Source: Clostridium sp. CAG:575 (GTDB taxonomy: Bacteria; Bacillota; Clostridia; TANB77; CAG-508). Taken from it: a stretch of DNA of 8,134 nucleotides. Each line of letters begins with the position of its first letter. The stretch's first letter is position 1. The position numbers and the translations under genes are program-made. Of the stretch, positions 6,557-8,134 are shown piece by piece. Location: the NCBI GenBank assembly GCA_000435535.1, contig FR884558.1, forward strand, positions 1,145 to 9,278, written 5' to 3'. A model generated the notes under the pieces. That model worked only from the letters and a program-made list of their open reading frames with translations, made no database searches and had not been told where the DNA came from.

Positions 6557-7051
6557 TTGGCAAAAATTTTAGTTTTTAATAATGATACAGATAGAATGGA
6601 AACATATTATAGAGATGAATTAGATTCTATGCCATACAATACAAATGGAACTTTAAGAGTACGAGAATTTAGAGGTTCAAGCAAAAGCAACATTTTATGG
6701 ACAACTAAAAGAACCATGCAAAGCTGGAATAGTCAAAGGTATATTTATGGAGCACCAATTCCAGTAGGTTTTGCCTTTAAAAGACCATATGAAGGAGGAC
6801 ATGGAAACCAAAGCCAACATTATGCTGGTGTTGCATTTGATGTTGGTCAAACATTAACTAGTACACAAAGAACAAGATTATGGCAATCAGCCAATAATTC
6901 TGGAGTATGGTATTATGTTGAGCCTATATCACTTACACCAACATGGATTCATTTTGACAAAAGGTTCCGGCAAACCAGCTTGCAGTACAGGTGGATTTCC
7001 TACTATAAGAAGAGGAAGTTTAAGCAATTATGTACTAATTGCACAAGATGA
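6557..7051 (+). CDS. 5' reading frame: M15-like peptidase domain with out-of-frame tail
   Basis: Without frame correction this frame gives 164 residues, of which the last 27 (after residue 137) are out-of-frame and meaningless. Zinc-ligand motifs of the M15/VanY-like fold are present: S86-Q-H88-Y-A-G-V-A-F-D95 (the SxHxxGxAxD pattern) and W130-I-H132-F-D. The expected substrate is the D-Ala-D-Ala end of peptidoglycan stem peptides, by family analogy. All three metal ligands lie before the shift, so even the truncated product would keep the catalytic core but lose wall targeting. The N-terminus (MAKILVFNNDTDRMETYY) has no hydrophobic signal sequence, so how the protein leaves the cell is unclear. 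Confidence 0.7.
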   Translation: MAKILVFNNDTDRMETYYRDELDSMPYNTNGTLRVREFRGSSKSNILWTTKRTMQSWNSQRYIYGAPIPVGFAFKRPYEGGHGNQSQHYAGVAFDVGQTLTSTQRTRLWQSANNSGVWYYVEPISLTPTWIHFDKRFRQTSLQYRWISYYKKRKFKQLCTNCTR

Positions 7052-7238
7052 TTTAAATACATTAGGATTTAGAACTAATGGATTAGATGGGATTTTTGGA
7101 GCTGCTACACAAAATGCAGTAATAAGTTATCAAAAGTCAAGAGGACTTACAGCAGATGGAATTGTTGGCTGTAATACGTGGCGTTCGTTACAAGAAGAAG
7201 TTGTAGGAACAGGTCCAACAGGAACTACAATAAATTGA
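6915..7238 (+). CDS. 3' reading frame: PG_binding_1 domain, separated by the frameshift
   Basis: The meaningful part runs from 6969 to the stop (89 residues). It has a linker with PACSTGGFPTIRRGS, then a peptidoglycan-binding helical domain with DDLNTLGF, GLDGIFGAATQNAVISYQ and GLTADGIVGCNTWRSL, which are the repeat-type signatures of PG_binding_1. The first 18 codons after the ATG at 6915 overlap the upstream frame and resemble nothing. GGAG at 6902-6905 stands 9 bases before that ATG, but it lies inside the peptidase coding sequence and is probably accidental. The conserved tail EEVVGTG follows the domain. Most likely it is the C-terminal half of the preceding gene rather than a protein of its own. 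Confidence 0.6.
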   Translation: MLSLYHLHQHGFILTKGSGKPACSTGGFPTIRRGSLSNYVLIAQDDLNTLGFRTNGLDGIFGAATQNAVISYQKSRGLTADGIVGCNTWRSLQEEVVGTGPTGTTIN

Positions 7239-7335
7239 AATTAAATCAATATATTAATAAATAAAAAGAAAAAATTAAAATTACTTAATGTTGTGAAGTA
7301 TCAATGTACAAAAAATTTTTTGATTTGTATTAAAT

Positions 7336-7380
7336 GAAAAATGAGATTTGAGCTAAAATTATAACTCAATCTCATTTTTC
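7336..7380. terminator. Bidirectional terminator between the PG-binding gene and XRE gene
   Basis: GAAAAATGAGATT (7336-7348) pairs with AATCTCATTTTTC (7368-7380). After a one-base bulge (T7349), GAG pairs with CTC (7350-7352 with 7365-7367) around a 12-base loop. T tracts follow on the plus strand (7375-7379 and again near 7388-7393), and the minus-strand side is also T-rich. A separate perfect palindrome of six A and six T flanked by C and G lies just upstream (7309-7322). Confidence 0.8.
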
Positions 7381-7424
7381 TGTTGAACTTTTTTATAGCC
7401 CACTTTTTTGGATTTATTTAAATA

Positions 7425-7763
7425 TTATTCTTCATCTAAATTAGAATCTGCAATAGTTTTTGCAATATCATAAATTAATCTTTGTTTAGCAGGAGATACA
7501 TTTTTAAATAAATCAGAAAATTCTTTATCTAAATAATTTTCAGAACTGCTAGAAGCACCATTTAATAAATATCCTTCTGAAACATCTAATAAACCACATA
7601 ATTGATTTAATCTTTTTAAATTGATATGAGAATTTCCCCTTTCTACTCTACTTAAAAAAGCAACTGATACATCTATTTTATCAGCTAAGTCTTCTTGAGT
7701 CATATTTTTAGCAAGTCTAGCTTGTTTAATTCTAGAACCTATAACATTATAGTCTATAGCCAT
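7425..7763 (-). CDS. XRE-family helix-turn-helix transcriptional regulator
   Basis: This small DNA-binding protein of 112 residues has a single HTH_3/Cro-C1 domain (about 8-65). Helix 2 is TQEDLADKI (22-30), followed by the recognition helix VAFLSRVERG (34-43) and NLKRLNQLCGLLDVS, the usual C1-type ending. A Ser-rich hinge (70-75) leads to a C-terminal helical segment (LFKNVSPAKQRLIYDIAKTI, about 85-104), likely for dimerization. It resembles stand-alone regulators common in clostridia and in mobile elements. The ATG is preceded by AGGAAGGTGAT on the minus strand, a good ribosome site 7 bases away. Its promoter carries a palindrome in the spacer, so autoregulation is likely. It diverges from a rightward promoter at 8041-8069, whose gene it could also control. 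Target genes and signal are unknown. Confidence 0.9.
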   Translation of the reverse strand: MAIDYNVIGSRIKQARLAKNMTQEDLADKIDVSVAFLSRVERGNSHINLKRLNQLCGLLDVSEGYLLNGASSSSENYLDKEFSDLFKNVSPAKQRLIYDIAKTIADSNLDEE

Positions 7764-7793
7764 TTATAATCACCTTCCTATTTTTTTTATCTT

Positions 7794-7822
7794 AATATAT
7801 CATTTAACTTATAAGTTTTGAA
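7794..7822 (-). promoter_or_regulatory. Promoter of the XRE gene with operator palindrome
   Basis: On the minus strand: TTCAAA (7822-7817), 17 bases, TATATT (7799-7794), with TG-A directly upstream as an extended -10. The 12-bp perfect palindrome AACTTATAAGTT (7806-7817) occupies most of the spacer, an ideal place for a repressor to block polymerase. The leader to the ATG is about 24 bases. Confidence 0.65.
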
Positions 7823-7856
7823 GATATTAAACGATACAAATAAATCTATAAGTTAA
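7804..7856. repeat. Inverted 10-bp repeats, probable operators
   Basis: TTAACTTATA (7804-7813) recurs exactly inverted as TATAAGTTAA (7847-7856), 33 bases apart. The left copy lies in the XRE promoter spacer and belongs to a longer palindrome; the right copy lies upstream of the -35. Centres about 43 bp apart, close to four helical turns, would suit two repressor dimers on one DNA face. The repeats are seen; binding by the XRE protein is inference. Confidence 0.6.
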
Positions 7857-8021
7857 CAATTGTGCAAAATAAAAATAAAGAGAATCAAGCAAGCTACTAG
7901 AATAAATATATTTTAATATAAAAAACAGCAAAAAAACAAGAAAAAGACAGGAAAAAAGAGTAAAAAATAATAAAATCAGGAAAATATACCATATTTTTAA
8001 AAAGAAAAACCTTAATTTGGA

Positions 8022-8043
8022 CAAAATATGTATACATAATTTG
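8022..8043. promoter_or_regulatory. 22-bp near-palindrome, probable operator
   Basis: CAAA (8022-8025) and TTTG (8040-8043) flank the perfect 12-bp palindrome TATGTATACATA (8027-8038). The only mismatched pair is A8026/A8039. It overlaps the -35 hexamer of the rightward promoter that begins at 8041, so a bound protein would repress or activate that promoter. It does not share the TTAACTTATA motif of the XRE-side repeats. Confidence 0.5.
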
Positions 8044-8069
8044 CAAAAGTACAAAATATATAGTATAAT
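8041..8069 (+). promoter_or_regulatory. Promoter of the gene at the right edge
   Basis: TTGCAA (8041-8046), 17 bases, TATAAT (8064-8069). It reads rightward, out of the window, and diverges from the XRE promoter. Confidence 0.7.
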
Positions 8070-8110
8070 AATAGATAGTCATGTTTCAAAAAAGCTTAAA
8101 TTAAAGGAGA

Positions 8111-8134
8111 GTGAAGTTTATTTTAAAAAAGAAA
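8111..8134 (+). CDS. Probable start of a rightward gene (partial)
   Basis: AAAGGAG (8103-8109) follows the promoter at 8041-8069. GTG at 8111 would open a frame reading M-K-F-I-L-K-K-K to the window end, a basic start seen in secreted and many other proteins. The ribosome site is only one base from this GTG, which is too close. An in-frame ATT at 8120 has better spacing but is a rare start. A gene is likely here; its exact start and its product cannot be judged from eight codons. Confidence 0.4.

Larger units (their letters stand above)
6557..7238 (+). pseudogene. Frameshifted M15-like D,D-peptidase with PG-binding domain
   Basis: Read with one base skipped at 6968, this locus encodes a 226-residue protein: a zinc M15-type peptidase domain followed by a PG_binding_1 domain, a common arrangement for peptidoglycan carboxypeptidases and hydrolases. 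The plus-2 frame holds residues 1-137 (to HFDKRF); the next frame continues at once with GKPACSTGGFPTIRRGS. The join fits the family order, in which an HFDKRF-like block runs straight into G-x-P-A-C...GG-P. In the DNA, TTC-C-GGC stands where TTC-GGC is expected. The cause could be a sequencing error, a real inactivating insertion, or +1 recoding. Both halves look otherwise undamaged, with no further stops, which favours an error, a recent event or recoding. The start is TTG with AGGAGG 8 bases upstream. The protein lacks an obvious signal peptide. Confidence 0.82.
7764..8110. other. A-rich intergenic region between divergent promoters
   Basis: These 347 bases hold no gene I can support. The left end carries the XRE promoter and repeats. 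The centre (about 7862-8010) is strongly A-rich with a purine bias on the plus strand and several A tracts, compatible with bent or flexible DNA. The right end carries a near-palindrome and a strong promoter. Minus-strand readings across it give only low-complexity Phe/Leu/Ile strings without ribosome sites. Confidence 0.7.

Noticed and set aside
7309..7322. Palindrome of six A and six T as a separate terminator or operator
   Set aside because: With no loop and no G-C pairs inside, it would form only a weak hairpin; such palindromes arise by chance in this base composition.
7827..8082. Two overlapping minus-strand readings that look like small membrane proteins
   Set aside because: The hydrophobicity follows from the A-rich plus strand (TTT, ATT, TTA codons). 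No ribosome site precedes either ATG, and both cross the promoter and palindrome at 8022-8069.

Overview
The window is very AT-rich. It has Gram-positive signals throughout: strong AGGAGG-type ribosome sites, GTG and TTG starts, extended -10 promoters, a sortase, a PASTA-domain penicillin-binding protein and a WalR-like regulator. This fits a low-GC Firmicute, most likely a clostridial-type gut anaerobe; that is inference from gene content and composition, and I cannot name a genus. No tRNA, rRNA, CRISPR array or complete insertion sequence is visible.

Layout from left to right. The last 35 codons of a surface-repeat-like protein end at 108. A gene-free stretch (109-421) holds hairpins that look like a small structured RNA, then a good promoter. 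A WalR/PhoB-type response regulator (422-1168, no kinase beside it) ends in a clear terminator. A near-perfect consensus promoter drives an Rpn/PD-(D/E)XK transposase-like gene (1407-2039) that has lost a catalytic Glu. A 16-bp perfect hairpin ends both this gene and the convergent class B penicillin-binding protein (2185-4578, minus). Diverging from the latter is rsmA/ksgA (4764-5621), followed by a membrane-anchored sortase (5685-6464). Next is a frameshifted M15-like peptidase plus peptidoglycan-binding gene (6557-7238). Another bidirectional terminator separates it from a minus-strand XRE regulator (7425-7763). The XRE promoter has a palindrome in its spacer. A long A-rich intergenic region then leads to a strong rightward promoter overlapping a 22-bp near-palindrome, and to the probable first codons of a gene that leaves the window.

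Functionally, four of the seven substantial genes concern the cell envelope: the WalR-like regulator (in relatives, the controller of wall hydrolases), the transpeptidase, the sortase and the M15/PG-binding protein. RsmA is a housekeeping rRNA methyltransferase. The genes appear to be separate transcription units rather than one operon, so a shared function is only suggested by proximity.

The points most worth a second look are: the single-base frameshift at the only in-frame CGG codon in the window; the paired operator-like repeats around the XRE promoter; the near-palindrome upstream of the last promoter; and the unexplained structured region at about 209-303. None of these proves a new system.
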